In this document: positions 22,770 through 31,177 of the stretch, one piece after another
Layout of the letters: the number at the start of each line of letters is the position of its first letter
How positions within the stretch are numbered: the stretch's first letter is position 1
Source of the DNA: Ruminococcaceae bacterium UBA5891
GTDB lineage: Bacteria; Bacillota; Clostridia; Oscillospirales; Acutalibacteraceae
DNA length: 35,172 nucleotides
Assembly: GCA_002431945.1 (NCBI GenBank)
Contig: DJET01000039.1
Coordinates: forward strand, 1-35,172
Reading direction: 5' to 3'
Made by a program: the position numbers and the translations under genes
The notes under the pieces: generated by a model
Told to the model about the DNA's origin: nothing
Database searches by the model: none
What the model saw: the letters and a program-made list of their open reading frames with translations, nothing else

Positions 22770-25118
22770 TTAAATAACCGTTAATTTAGCATATCCTGCC
22801 ATAAGCTTTTTTGTACCCACTGTATCGAATGCTATTTCAAGCAGCTCGTCGCCCGCCATAGGCGTTACGGAAATTATCATACCGTCGCCGAAGGCCTTAT
22901 GCCTTACGCGCTGACCTGCGGAAAATTCAACATTATTTTTCTTAAGCGTTCCCGTAAGCGAGGAAACGCCGAAAGAGATATCGCGCCCCGCATTTTTGCG
23001 TTCGGAATATCCGCCCGAACGCTCAGATACATAAGAATACGGTCTTTTAAAGCCCGAAAATCCGCACAGCTCTTCGGGAATTTCCTTTAAAAAGCGCGAT
23101 GGCATATTACGGTTTGTACAGCCGAAAAGCATACGCGTATATGCGTTTGTAACCGTAAGCTTTTTCTTTGCGCGGGTTATTGCAACGTAAGCGAGCCGCC
23201 GCTCCTCCTCGATTTCCTCAGGCCCTGCGTAAATAGACTGATTTCCCGGAAAAATTCCTTCCTCCATACCTATTAAATAAACGTTGTTGAATTCAAGCCC
23301 CTTAGCGGAATGTACAGTCATAAGCACAACCTTATCGTCGTCCGAATTAAGCAAATCAATATCGCTTACAAGTGCTATTTGCTCTAAAAAATCCGAAAGC
23401 GAAGGCTCTTCGGCGTCCTGCTCGTACTGGGCTATGGTGGTTGCAAATTCTTTTATATTTTCAAGCCTGTCTGTTTCCTCTTCTCCAGCCGCCTCAAGCG
23501 CGGCGCGGTAGCCTGTTTTATCAAGCAGCTCCTCGTACAAATCGGAAATTGAGTTTTCCGCGGAAAACTCCGTTAAATAATCTACCGCCGAGCAAAACGA
23601 AGAAAGCTTTGCTGCCGCGCGGCTGATTCCCGCAAATTCGTCCGCGTGCTTTACAACCTCGAAAAGCGAAACGCCAAGCTCCGCCGCAACAGCCGCGGCG
23701 TTATTTACGGTGGTATCGCCTATGCCGCGCTTAGGCTCGTTTATAACACGGCGAAGCCTTAAATCGTCGCTGTTATTGTTTATAAGCTGAAGATACGCTA
23801 TTACGTCCTTAATTTCCTTGCGGTCAAAAAAGCGCATACCGCCTATTATCCTGTAAGAAATGCCGCTTCTTGCAAATACGTTTTCAAGCGAGCCTGACTG
23901 CGCGTTCATTCTGTACAGCACCGCATGATCCGAAAACCGCGCTCCGTTACGCACGTTTTCAAGTATGCTTTCCGCAACGTAACGCGCTTCGCCGCGTTCG
24001 TCCTCGGCGGTATATACCTCAATTTCATCACCGTTTCCGCTGTTTGTCCAAAGGTTTTTGCCCTTTCTTGCGCGGTTGTTTCTTATAACGGCGTTAGCCG
24101 CGTTAAGTATATTTGAGGTTGAGCGGTAGTTTTGCTCAAGCCTTATTACCTTAGCGCCTTTAAATTCGTCTTCAAAGCTTAAAATATTTTCAATTGTAGC
24201 GCCGCGGAAGCGGTATATGCTCTGATCGTCGTCGCCGACAACGCAAATATTGTTAAGTCCTGCCGCCAAAAGGCTTACAAGCACGTATTGCGCGTGGTTG
24301 GTATCCTGATATTCGTCAACCATAACGTAACGGAACTTCGCCTTATAGTAATCGTGTACGTCGGGGTTTTCGCGCAAAAGCTCTACCGTTTTAACTATCA
24401 TATCGTCAAAATCCATAGCGTCCGCGTCCTTCAAACGCTTTTGGTATATTCTGTAAAGCTCGGCGATTGTCTGTTTACGCATATCGCTTCCCGCGTCCTC
24501 TTTATATTCGGCAGGGTTTACAAGCTCGTCCTTAGCGGAAGATATGCAGGAAAGCACGCTTTTATGAGGGAGAATTTTATCGTCTATATTTTTAGCGCGC
24601 ATAATTTCCTTCATCAGCCTGCGCTGATCGTCTGTATCGTAAATTGTAAAATGCGAGGTAAAGCCCAATCTGTCGGCATAGCGGCGCAGTATTTTGCCGC
24701 ATACCGAGTGGAATGTGCCTGCCCATATATCCTCGCCGCCGTATGTGATTTTGGCGGAAATTCTTTCCTTAAGCTCGCCTGCCGCCTTGTTTGTAAAGGT
24801 TATTGCAAGAATGTTCCACGGATTAACGGGCGAAACGGAAAAAACGCCGTTCGGAACATAATCGGCTACTCCGTTTATGTAATCCTCGCCCCATTTAACC
24901 TCCTGCTCGGTAAGCTCACGCGAATAATCGCTGTTGTATCCGTCGCCGAATTTAACCAAATTCGCAATACGGTTTACAAGCACGGTCGTCTTACCGCTTC
25001 CCGCGCCCGCAAGCACCAAAACGGGACCGTTTACGGCAGTTACCGCCTCAAACTGCATATCGTTCATTTCACTGAAATATTTTTTTATTACCTTACGTCT
25101 TAGTTCTTTACAGTCCAT
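22770..25118 (-). CDS. pcrA: ATP-dependent DNA helicase PcrA/UvrD
   Basis: This 782-residue superfamily 1A 3'-5' helicase acts in DNA repair and in removing recombination or transcription obstacles. Motifs in order: Q-motif (NDMQFEAVTAV), Walker A LAGAGSGKTT (36-45), AITFTNKAA, VDEYQDTN, GDDDQSIYRFRGA, LEQNYRS, MTVHSAKGLEF and YVAITRAKKKL. The C-terminus (GQRVRHKAFGDGMIISV... ending KKLMAGYAKL) is the small Tudor-like RNA-polymerase-binding domain of PcrA. Between Walker A and motif Ia there is an insertion of about 40 residues (about 57-97) absent from B. subtilis PcrA; I recall similar insertions in Oscillospiraceae homologues. The ATG is preceded by AAGGTG. No convincing promoter is visible in the short divergent gap. 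Confidence 0.95.
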   Translation of the reverse strand: MDCKELRRKVIKKYFSEMNDMQFEAVTAVNGPVLVLAGAGSGKTTVLVNRIANLVKFGDGYNSDYSRELTEQEVKWGEDYINGVADYVPNGVFSVSPVNPWNILAITFTNKAAGELKERISAKITYGGEDIWAGTFHSVCGKILRRYADRLGFTSHFTIYDTDDQRRLMKEIMRAKNIDDKILPHKSVLSCISSAKDELVNPAEYKEDAGSDMRKQTIAELYRIYQKRLKDADAMDFDDMIVKTVELLRENPDVHDYYKAKFRYVMVDEYQDTNHAQYVLVSLLAAGLNNICVVGDDDQSIYRFRGATIENILSFEDEFKGAKVIRLEQNYRSTSNILNAANAVIRNNRARKGKNLWTNSGNGDEIEVYTAEDERGEARYVAESILENVRNGARFSDHAVLYRMNAQSGSLENVFARSGISYRIIGGMRFFDRKEIKDVIAYLQLINNNSDDLRLRRVINEPKRGIGDTTVNNAAAVAAELGVSLFEVVKHADEFAGISRAAAKLSSFCSAVDYLTEFSAENSISDLYEELLDKTGYRAALEAAGEEETDRLENIKEFATTIAQYEQDAEEPSLSDFLEQIALVSDIDLLNSDDDKVVLMTVHSAKGLEFNNVYLIGMEEGIFPGNQSIYAGPEEIEEERRLAYVAITRAKKKLTVTNAYTRMLFGCTNRNMPSRFLKEIPEELCGFSGFKRPYSYVSERSGGYSERKNAGRDISFGVSSLTGTLKKNNVEFSAGQRVRHKAFGDGMIISVTPMAGDELLEIAFDTVGTKKLMAGYAKLTVI

Positions 25119-25155
25119 AATTCACCTTAAAAAGATATAATGCTATATAACAAGC

Positions 25156-25191
25156 TGTCATTGCGAGTACCGTCAGGTACGCGGCAATCCG
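25156..25191 (+). repeat. Small hairpin repeat (copy B)
   Basis: This 36-base element in the pcrA/DivIVA-like intergenic region has the plan TGTCATTGCGAG, hairpin GTACC-GTCA-GGTAC, then GCGGCAATCCG. Outer arms ATTGC and GCAAT pair. It matches copy A (minus strand 12132-12100) at both ends, with paired substitutions in the stem, and resembles dispersed TGTCATTGCGAG...GCAATCC repeats that I recall from many bacterial genomes. Confidence 0.65.
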
Positions 25192-25240
25192 TTTTCTATA
25201 ATACTATTTTTGCGCTTAAAAGTCAACGGTAACAAAATAC

Positions 25241-25269
25241 TTGTAAATTGCCGAAAAAGCTGTTATAAT
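25241..25269 (+). promoter_or_regulatory. Promoter of the DivIVA-like gene
   Basis: TTGTAA (25241-25246) and TATAAT (25264-25269) are spaced by 17 bp with an extended -10 (TGT before TATAAT). A GAGAGGA ribosome binding site follows 8 to 9 bases before the ATG at 25299. Confidence 0.78.
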
Positions 25270-25298
25270 GTATTTAATATTTTGAGAGGACGAAGAAA

Positions 25299-25847
25299 AT
25301 GTCGGTCGGTTTTAGGAAAAGTCTGTTCGGCTTTAACTGCGATGATGTTATAAGCTACATAGAAAGATCGCAAAAAAGCTTTACGGAAAAACAAAAGGAA
25401 TTATCCGAAAAGGTTACTTCACTGGCGGCGGAGCTTGAGCTTTCGGGCGAAAATTACAAGGCGCTGGAGGCCGAAAAAGAGCAAATTTCAAAAAAGCTTG
25501 CGGATTTTAACGATAAATACGAGGAAATAGAACGGCTTTCCGAAAACATAGGCAAGCTGTATTTGGTGGCGCAGGCAAACGCGCAGGCTATTATGGCAAA
25601 TTCAAAGAAAAACGCCGAGCTTTCGCAAAGCGAGGTTTCAAAAAACCTTTCAACAATAGACGAAGCGCACAAATCGCTTGACGAGCTTAAGAAAAGCATT
25701 GCCAAAACCTCAGGCGAATTTATGGCGGAGCTTGACGGTCTTATAGAGTCGCTTAACGAAACCCGTATACAGGTCTCGCAGAACACATTATCGGCAGAGC
25801 GCGCAAAGGAACAGTTTGACGAGGTTTATAAAGCGCTTGTAAAATAA
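25299..25847 (+). CDS. DivIVA-like coiled-coil protein
   Basis: This 182-residue, highly charged protein begins SVGFRKSLFGFNCDDVISYIERSQKSF, which resembles the N-terminal membrane-binding segment of DivIVA/GpsB proteins (a short region with FxxxxfGY..dEVdxfl spacing). The rest is almost entirely heptad-rich coiled coil (about 25-85 and 105-180). DivIVA proteins sense negative membrane curvature and recruit division, wall-synthesis or sporulation factors to poles and septa. The similarity is limited to about 25 residues, so it could also be an unrelated coiled-coil structural protein. It has its own strong promoter and terminator and is a single-gene unit, divergent from pcrA. Confidence 0.75.
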   Translation: MSVGFRKSLFGFNCDDVISYIERSQKSFTEKQKELSEKVTSLAAELELSGENYKALEAEKEQISKKLADFNDKYEEIERLSENIGKLYLVAQANAQAIMANSKKNAELSQSEVSKNLSTIDEAHKSLDELKKSIAKTSGEFMAELDGLIESLNETRIQVSQNTLSAERAKEQFDEVYKALVK

Positions 25848-25856
25848 GCGATAACA

Positions 25857-25892
25857 AACCGCAGACGTTTTTTCGTCTGCGGTTATTTTTTT
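25857..25892 (+). terminator. Bidirectional terminator between the DivIVA-like and SipL-like genes
   Basis: A perfect 11-bp stem (25857-25867 with 25874-25884) with a T6 loop is followed by ATTTTTTT. The tail touches the stop codon of the convergent minus-strand gene; the A-rich left flank makes it usable in both directions. Confidence 0.92.
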
Positions 25893-27420
25893 AAAGCGCG
25901 GGTATCAAAAGCATTTTGCCCTCCGGCAGACACTCGCTTTCAAGCTCGTTTATCTTCATAATTTCCTCTGTGCTTGCGTTATAGTGCTTTGCTATATCCC
26001 AAACGCACTCCCCCGCGCCCGTAAAATAAATAGTCATAGCGCACTTTGCGGTGATTTCGGCGGGACGGCCTTCATCTACGCGTATTTCGGTTATAAGCGG
26101 CATATCTAAGCAGTTATAAATTGCCGCATTTACCGAAAGATCTATTCTAAGCTCTATATTTTCGGCGGACATTATGGTATATCCGCAGGAGCTTATATCG
26201 ATTTCGGGTGTACAGTGCAGCGCTGACGACGGTGCTTTAAGCGGATATTTATACTCAAAATCTATCGGTTTTTCAAAATACACCGCCTCGCCCGTGCCTG
26301 CGCACGCTAAAACGCAGGCTATAACGGTTCCGTTTACAAGCATATTTTCATTTTCAAATTTAGTGTTTACCGACTGCATATCGCACCAAAGATCGGTTAC
26401 GGACGAAACAGGCTCGTCAAGCTCGATATTTTTTTTGCAGTGAAAAATCTCGCTTACGCTGTCGCATATTTTATTAAAGGATATTCTTTCCTTTTTAATA
26501 TCCGCCATATATTTACGTGAAAAGGCGTCAAGCAATACCGCTACATCGTTGCCGCAAAACGCCTCGCACGAAAGCAGCAGCTTTGCCGTAAGCGAAAAGC
26601 ATTTGGCTCCGCCCTCGCCGGATTTCGGCTTTATTTCAAGAAATGCCGTTTCGGATTTTGTTTCGCATTCGCACGAATCGGTTATGCCCTCCATATCTAT
26701 TATCTGGCTGAACGGTATAACGGTTTTAACGCATTGCGGCGCGCCCTCGTCTTCGGGGGAATAGAGTATCCAAACAGCCATATCGCCCTTAACCACGGTT
26801 TTATCGTTTATAATCTTGCTTTCGCGCACGCAGGGCTTTGCGTCGCAGCGGAGTATTCTGCCTATTGTCGGCTGGCCCTGACCTATTGCAATATCCTCCT
26901 CAACCATAAGATATTTTTCGGAATATCCCATAGGTATTGTTGCGGGCGCGGTTCCTCTTCTCTGTTCTATATTCGGGTCGTCTATATCGGATATTATATC
27001 CGTTCCCTTACGGCGGAAAACGCGTACGGATATGCTTACAGCACCGTGTATATCTATTTTTCTGCCGGTTACGGCGCGGCAGTTTATGTATTCGCACTTT
27101 GTGCGGCAGCAAAGATTGGCGCTTCCGCCCTCCTCGCTCATTTCAAGATTTTTGCTGAACGGATACTGATATTCATAAGAGCAAAGCTTGCCTGTTTCGT
27201 CACAATAAAGCACGGTTATGCAAACGCAGCCGTCTACGGTTATGTTTTTGCCGTTTATACTTTTTGAGGATATGCGCGACACCGCGCGGCACTTGAATAT
27301 TTTTGAAATATCGGGGCAAAAATCGGGCAGTGAAAAGTCAACGTCTATCGGCTGCTCTGCCGTTTCGTTAAACAAAACGTCATTCACAAGAACATTGGTT
27401 TTAATAATTTTTTCTTCCAT
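25891..27420 (-). CDS. sipL: SipL-like spore morphogenesis protein (SPOCS/DUF3794 plus LysM)
   Basis: This 509-residue soluble protein has beta-rich DUF3794/SPOCS-type regions, seen in blocks such as QPIDVDFSLPDFCPDISKIFKCRAVSRISSKSINGKNITVDGCV near the start and IDISSCGYTIMSAENIELRIDLSVNAAIYNCL later. A C-terminal LysM domain (about 467-509) has the VWDIAKHYNASTEEIMKINEL...LPEGKMLLIP pattern. This architecture matches Clostridioides difficile SipL, which binds SpoIVA through its LysM and anchors the coat around the forespore. It has many cysteines (about 30), unusual for a cytoplasmic protein and possibly relevant to coat cross-linking. The ATG is preceded by GAGAGGAAAG. A sigma-E promoter is expected, but I could not identify a convincing one, and the upstream gap is only 91 bases. 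Confidence 0.85.
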   Translation of the reverse strand: MEEKIIKTNVLVNDVLFNETAEQPIDVDFSLPDFCPDISKIFKCRAVSRISSKSINGKNITVDGCVCITVLYCDETGKLCSYEYQYPFSKNLEMSEEGGSANLCCRTKCEYINCRAVTGRKIDIHGAVSISVRVFRRKGTDIISDIDDPNIEQRRGTAPATIPMGYSEKYLMVEEDIAIGQGQPTIGRILRCDAKPCVRESKIINDKTVVKGDMAVWILYSPEDEGAPQCVKTVIPFSQIIDMEGITDSCECETKSETAFLEIKPKSGEGGAKCFSLTAKLLLSCEAFCGNDVAVLLDAFSRKYMADIKKERISFNKICDSVSEIFHCKKNIELDEPVSSVTDLWCDMQSVNTKFENENMLVNGTVIACVLACAGTGEAVYFEKPIDFEYKYPLKAPSSALHCTPEIDISSCGYTIMSAENIELRIDLSVNAAIYNCLDMPLITEIRVDEGRPAEITAKCAMTIYFTGAGECVWDIAKHYNASTEEIMKINELESECLPEGKMLLIPAL

Positions 27421-27481
27421 AATTCTTTCCTCTCTTTATGCTCGTTTATTAAATAGTATTCGAGGGGAAAAGAATATATGC

Positions 27482-27511
27482 AAAAAATCCCGACCGAAGC
27501 CGGGATTTTTT
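27482..27511 (-). terminator. Terminator of the MarR-ABC exporter operon
   Basis: A perfect 11-bp stem (27501-27511 with 27482-27492) with an 8-base loop ends in T6 on the minus strand. It begins on the base immediately after the stop codon of the second ABC gene. Confidence 0.92.
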
Positions 27512-29428
27512 CTATTCAAGCTCAAATGCGCCTGTATAAAGCTGATAATACTTGCCTTTTTCTTCAATAAGCTTTTTGTGGCTGCCGCGTTCTATAATTC
27601 TGCCGTGGTCAAGCACCATAATAACGTCTGAGTTCTGAACTGTTGAAAGCCTGTGGGCAATAACAAACACCGTTCTGCCCTGCATAAGCCTATCCATACC
27701 CTTTTGAACAATTGCTTCCGTTCTGGTATCTATGCTTGAGGTAGCCTCGTCAAGTATCATAACGGGCGGATCTGCAACCGCCGCGCGCGCAATTGAAATC
27801 AACTGCCGCTGGCCCTGCGATAAACCGCTGCCGTCGCCCTTTAATACCGTGTTGTAGCCTTCGGGCAGCATTTCTATAAAGCTGTGCGCGTTGGCAAGCT
27901 TTGCCGCGGCAATACATTCTTCGTCGGTAGCGTCAAGCCTGCCGTAGCGGATATTATCCATAACAGTACCCGTAAACAGGTTAACGTCCTGCAAAACAAC
28001 GCCCAAGGACCTGCGCAGATCGGCTTTTTTAATCTTGTTGATATTTATGCCGTCGTACCTTATCTTGCCGTCCGCAATATCGTAAAAACGGTTTATAAGG
28101 TTGGTAATTGTGGTCTTGCCCGCGCCCGTAGCGCCTACAAACGCTATTTTCTGTCCCGGCTCTGCGTAAATATCAATGTTATGCAACACTATTTTATCGG
28201 GAACATAGCCGAAATCAACGTCGAACAGCCGCACATCTCCCGTAAGGCGGGTATATGTTACCGAGCCGTCGTGATGGGGGTGTTTCCACGCCCAAACGCC
28301 GGTGCGCTTTTCGCTTTCGGTTATATTACCGTTTTCGTCAACATTGGCGTTCACAAGGGTAACGTAGCCGTCGTCCGTTTCGGGCTTTTCGTCCATAAGC
28401 TCGAATATACGCTCGGTACCTGCCATAGCCATAACTACCGAGTTTATCTGCTGTGATACCTGACTTATGCTCATGGTAAACTGCCGCGTCATATTAAGGA
28501 ACGGCACCACTACCGCCACCGAAATTGCCTGCCCTGAAAGGGAAAGGTTCGGCGCGTTTGCAATAATCAGAACACCGCCGATAAAGGCCATAAGCACATA
28601 CAGAATATTGCCGATGTTGCCCATTATGGGCATCAGTATATTCGCAAATATATTTGCGCTTTCGGCGTCTTTAAACAGCTGCTCGTTTATCTTGTCAAAG
28701 TCCTTTTTGCTTTCTTCCTCATGGCAGAAAACCTGAACGACCTTTTGCCCGTTCATCATTTCCTCAATATAGCCCTCTACCACACCTATGGCCTTTTGCT
28801 GCTTTATAAAATAGCGCGCGCTGTTGCCGCCTATTTTTTTAGTGACCATAGTCATAGCGAATACGCCGAGGAAAACCACCAAAGTCATCCACACGCTTAA
28901 AAACAGCATATAGCAAAGCAAAGCCACAATTGTTAAAAATGAGGTTAAGAGCTGCGGTATGCTCTGCGATATCAGCTGGCGCAGGGTATCGATATCGTTG
29001 GTGTAGTAGCTCATTATATCGCCGTGGGTGTGCGTGTCAAAATACTTTATGGGCAAGCTTTGCATACTTCCGAACATATTTTGCCGCATTTTATTTAAAA
29101 AGCCCTGCGTAACTACCGCCATAAGCTGCGAGTAGATAAAGGTGGTAATAACGCCCAAAGCATAAAAGCCTATCATAAGCCCTATCACCTGCATAAGCCT
29201 GCCCGAAACGGAATTGAAGCCTGTATTTATTCCGTCCCCTATAACCAGCAAAAGCTGATTTAAAAAGAGCGAAGAGACCGTTCCCGCAAGCGCGCTTAAT
29301 AGGATACACACCGCTACGATAATCAAATAGGTTTTGTAATATTTAAAAAGAAATTTAAAAAGTCTTAAAAGCGTGCCCTTGGTATTTTTAGCCTTAGGTC
29401 CGCCCTTGAATCCTCTCGGTCCCGGCAT
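27512..29428 (-). CDS. Half-ABC exporter, catalytically complete nucleotide site subunit
   Basis: This 638-residue type IV ABC exporter half has six membrane segments (about 33-330) fused to an ATPase domain. Walker A VGATGAGKTT (431-440), Q-loop VLQDVNLF, Walker B VMILD with catalytic Glu561 and switch His592 in FVIAHRLS are canonical, but its signature reads LSQGQ (536-540) instead of LSGGQ. Between membrane and ATPase domains an extra ~45-residue segment (about 352-395, containing TGVWAWKHPHHDG) is present. Together with its upstream neighbour it should form a heterodimer exporting drugs, lipids or peptides. Its ATG overlaps the neighbour's stop by one base (TAATG), consistent with equal production. 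It is the last gene of the MarR-regulated operon; the substrate is unknown. Confidence 0.94.
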   Translation of the reverse strand: MPGPRGFKGGPKAKNTKGTLLRLFKFLFKYYKTYLIIVAVCILLSALAGTVSSLFLNQLLLVIGDGINTGFNSVSGRLMQVIGLMIGFYALGVITTFIYSQLMAVVTQGFLNKMRQNMFGSMQSLPIKYFDTHTHGDIMSYYTNDIDTLRQLISQSIPQLLTSFLTIVALLCYMLFLSVWMTLVVFLGVFAMTMVTKKIGGNSARYFIKQQKAIGVVEGYIEEMMNGQKVVQVFCHEEESKKDFDKINEQLFKDAESANIFANILMPIMGNIGNILYVLMAFIGGVLIIANAPNLSLSGQAISVAVVVPFLNMTRQFTMSISQVSQQINSVVMAMAGTERIFELMDEKPETDDGYVTLVNANVDENGNITESEKRTGVWAWKHPHHDGSVTYTRLTGDVRLFDVDFGYVPDKIVLHNIDIYAEPGQKIAFVGATGAGKTTITNLINRFYDIADGKIRYDGININKIKKADLRRSLGVVLQDVNLFTGTVMDNIRYGRLDATDEECIAAAKLANAHSFIEMLPEGYNTVLKGDGSGLSQGQRQLISIARAAVADPPVMILDEATSSIDTRTEAIVQKGMDRLMQGRTVFVIAHRLSTVQNSDVIMVLDHGRIIERGSHKKLIEEKGKYYQLYTGAFELE

Positions 29429-31164
29429 TATTCTTCACCTGCCTTATTCTGTGAATAGTATACTTCTTTGTAGATATCATTGCTGTTAAGCAAATCCTCA
29501 TGCGTGCCTACGGCGTTAATTCTGCCGTCCTCCATAACAACTATGCGGTCGGCTTCCTGCACCGAGGAAATACGCTGTGCAATAATAATTTTTGTGGTAT
29601 CGGGTATTTCGGTTGCAAGCGCGTTTCTTATAAGCGCGTCGGTCTTGGTATCAACCGCGCTTGTGGAGTCGTCGAAAATAATTATTTTCGGCTTTTTAAG
29701 CAGTGCGCGCGCTATGCAAAGCCGCTGCTTTTGTCCGCCCGAAACGTTTGTGCCGCCCTGCTCTATGTGGGTGTCGTAGCCGTCCGGCAAGGTGTTTATA
29801 AATTCGTCCGCCTGTGCGAGCTTACATACGCGCACAAGCTCCTCGTCGGTCGCGTTCATATCGCCCCAGCGCAGGTTTTCTTTAATTGTACCCGAAAACA
29901 GCACGTTTTTCTGCAAAACCACCGAAACGGCGTTGCGCAGCGTTTCAATATCGTAATCCTTAACGTTGTTGCCGCCTACAAGTACCTCGCCCTCGGTTGC
30001 GTCGTAAAGGCGGGAAATAAGCTGAATTAAAGATGATTTACTGCTGCCCGTGCCGCCTATAATGCCGATAGTCTCGCCCGATTTTATATGAAGATCAATA
30101 TCGGTAAGGGCATTTTTTTCGGCGCCCGCGTGATATTTAAAGGAAACTCCGTTAAAATCTATACTGCCGTTCGGTACGTCTGTTTTGGGGTTTTCGGGGT
30201 TTTCAATGGTGCTTTCCTCGTTTAAAACCTCGCAGATACGCTGTATGGAGGCGTTTGAAATAGTTATCATAACGAATATCATTGAAAGCATCATAAGGCT
30301 TGATAATATCTGCATACCGTAGGTAAACATACTTGACAGCGCGCCCACGCCCATGGTACTTCCGCCGCTGTTTATAATAAGCTTTGCACCGACATACGAA
30401 ACTATTATCATTGCCGTGTACATTGCAATCTGCATTGCGGGACTGTTAAGGGCTACAAGCCTTTCCGCCTTTGTAAAGTCGGCGCATACCTCTTCGGAAG
30501 CCTTGCCGAATTTGTTTTTCTCGTAATCCTCGCGCACAAAGGATTTTACAACCCTCATTCCCTTAACGTTTTCCTGAATTGAATTGTTAAGGTTATCGTA
30601 TTTTTTGAACACGCTTTGGAAAAGCGGCATCGCCTTTTTTATTATAAGGAAAAGCGCAAAAGCCAAAAACGGTACCAGCGCCACATATACGGTGGAAAGC
30701 TGCGGGCACATTTTAAACGCCATTATCATTGCAAAAATGAACATCATAGGCGAGCGCACCGCTATGCGTATTATCATCATATATGCCATTTGCACGTTTG
30801 AAATATCAGTTGTAAGACGGGTTACAAGGCTTGAGGTTGAAAATTTATCAATATTGGTAAACGAAAAGCTTTGCACCTTGTAAAACAGATCGTGCCGCAG
30901 ATTTTTCGCAAACCCGCATGAAGCCGTGGCGCAGGTCTTGCCCGCCATAGCGCCGAAAAACAGCGAAACGAACGCCAATAAAATAAGCATAAAGCCGTAT
31001 TTTAAAATAAGCGACATATCCGTTCCGTTTTGTATGTGGTCTATAAGCTTTGCAATATAAAAAGGAATAACGCACTCAACTATAACCTCGATAGAAACTA
31101 AGATCGGGGTTAAAATTGAGGGCTTTTTGTATTCCCTTATACTGCCCATAAGTGTTTTTATCAT
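29428..31164 (-). CDS. Half-ABC exporter, degenerate nucleotide site subunit
   Basis: This 578-residue protein has six membrane segments and a C-terminal ATPase domain with Walker A GIIGGTGSSKSS (370-378 core) and canonical signature VSGGQ (474-478). The position after Walker B is Asp499 (IIIFDDSTSAVD) rather than Glu, and the switch histidine is Gln530 (IIAQRISS). In a heterodimer this pairs the degenerate Walker B/H-loop with the partner's altered LSQGQ signature, giving one inactive and one active site, as in BmrCD- or TM287/288-type exporters. The start is the ATG at 31164, with AGGAGA 6 to 7 bases upstream and 13 bases after the MarR stop; a longer in-frame extension to 31236 would run inside the marR gene and is rejected. 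Confidence 0.94.
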   Translation of the reverse strand: MIKTLMGSIREYKKPSILTPILVSIEVIVECVIPFYIAKLIDHIQNGTDMSLILKYGFMLILLAFVSLFFGAMAGKTCATASCGFAKNLRHDLFYKVQSFSFTNIDKFSTSSLVTRLTTDISNVQMAYMMIIRIAVRSPMMFIFAMIMAFKMCPQLSTVYVALVPFLAFALFLIIKKAMPLFQSVFKKYDNLNNSIQENVKGMRVVKSFVREDYEKNKFGKASEEVCADFTKAERLVALNSPAMQIAMYTAMIIVSYVGAKLIINSGGSTMGVGALSSMFTYGMQILSSLMMLSMIFVMITISNASIQRICEVLNEESTIENPENPKTDVPNGSIDFNGVSFKYHAGAEKNALTDIDLHIKSGETIGIIGGTGSSKSSLIQLISRLYDATEGEVLVGGNNVKDYDIETLRNAVSVVLQKNVLFSGTIKENLRWGDMNATDEELVRVCKLAQADEFINTLPDGYDTHIEQGGTNVSGGQKQRLCIARALLKKPKIIIFDDSTSAVDTKTDALIRNALATEIPDTTKIIIAQRISSVQEADRIVVMEDGRINAVGTHEDLLNSNDIYKEVYYSQNKAGEE

Positions 31165-31177
31165 ACTATCTCTCCTA

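Noticed and set aside
24288..25103. 271-residue plus-strand open frame
   Set aside because: Antisense to the conserved N-terminal half of PcrA; its length follows from codon bias on the other strand, and no motif or start signal supports it.
25197..25202. Plus-strand TATAAT upstream of the DivIVA-like promoter
   Set aside because: It has no -35 at a workable distance and lies beside the repeat element; the 25241-25269 promoter is far better.
26734..27267. 177-residue plus-strand open frame
   Set aside because: Antisense to the SipL-like gene with no credible start or domain pattern.
27421..27481. Sigma-E-like promoter for sipL (GAATACT with CATAAAGA)
   Set aside because: The spacing is acceptable, but the start site would fall within the ribosome binding site, so it cannot give a translatable leader; the -10 matches only five of eight positions.
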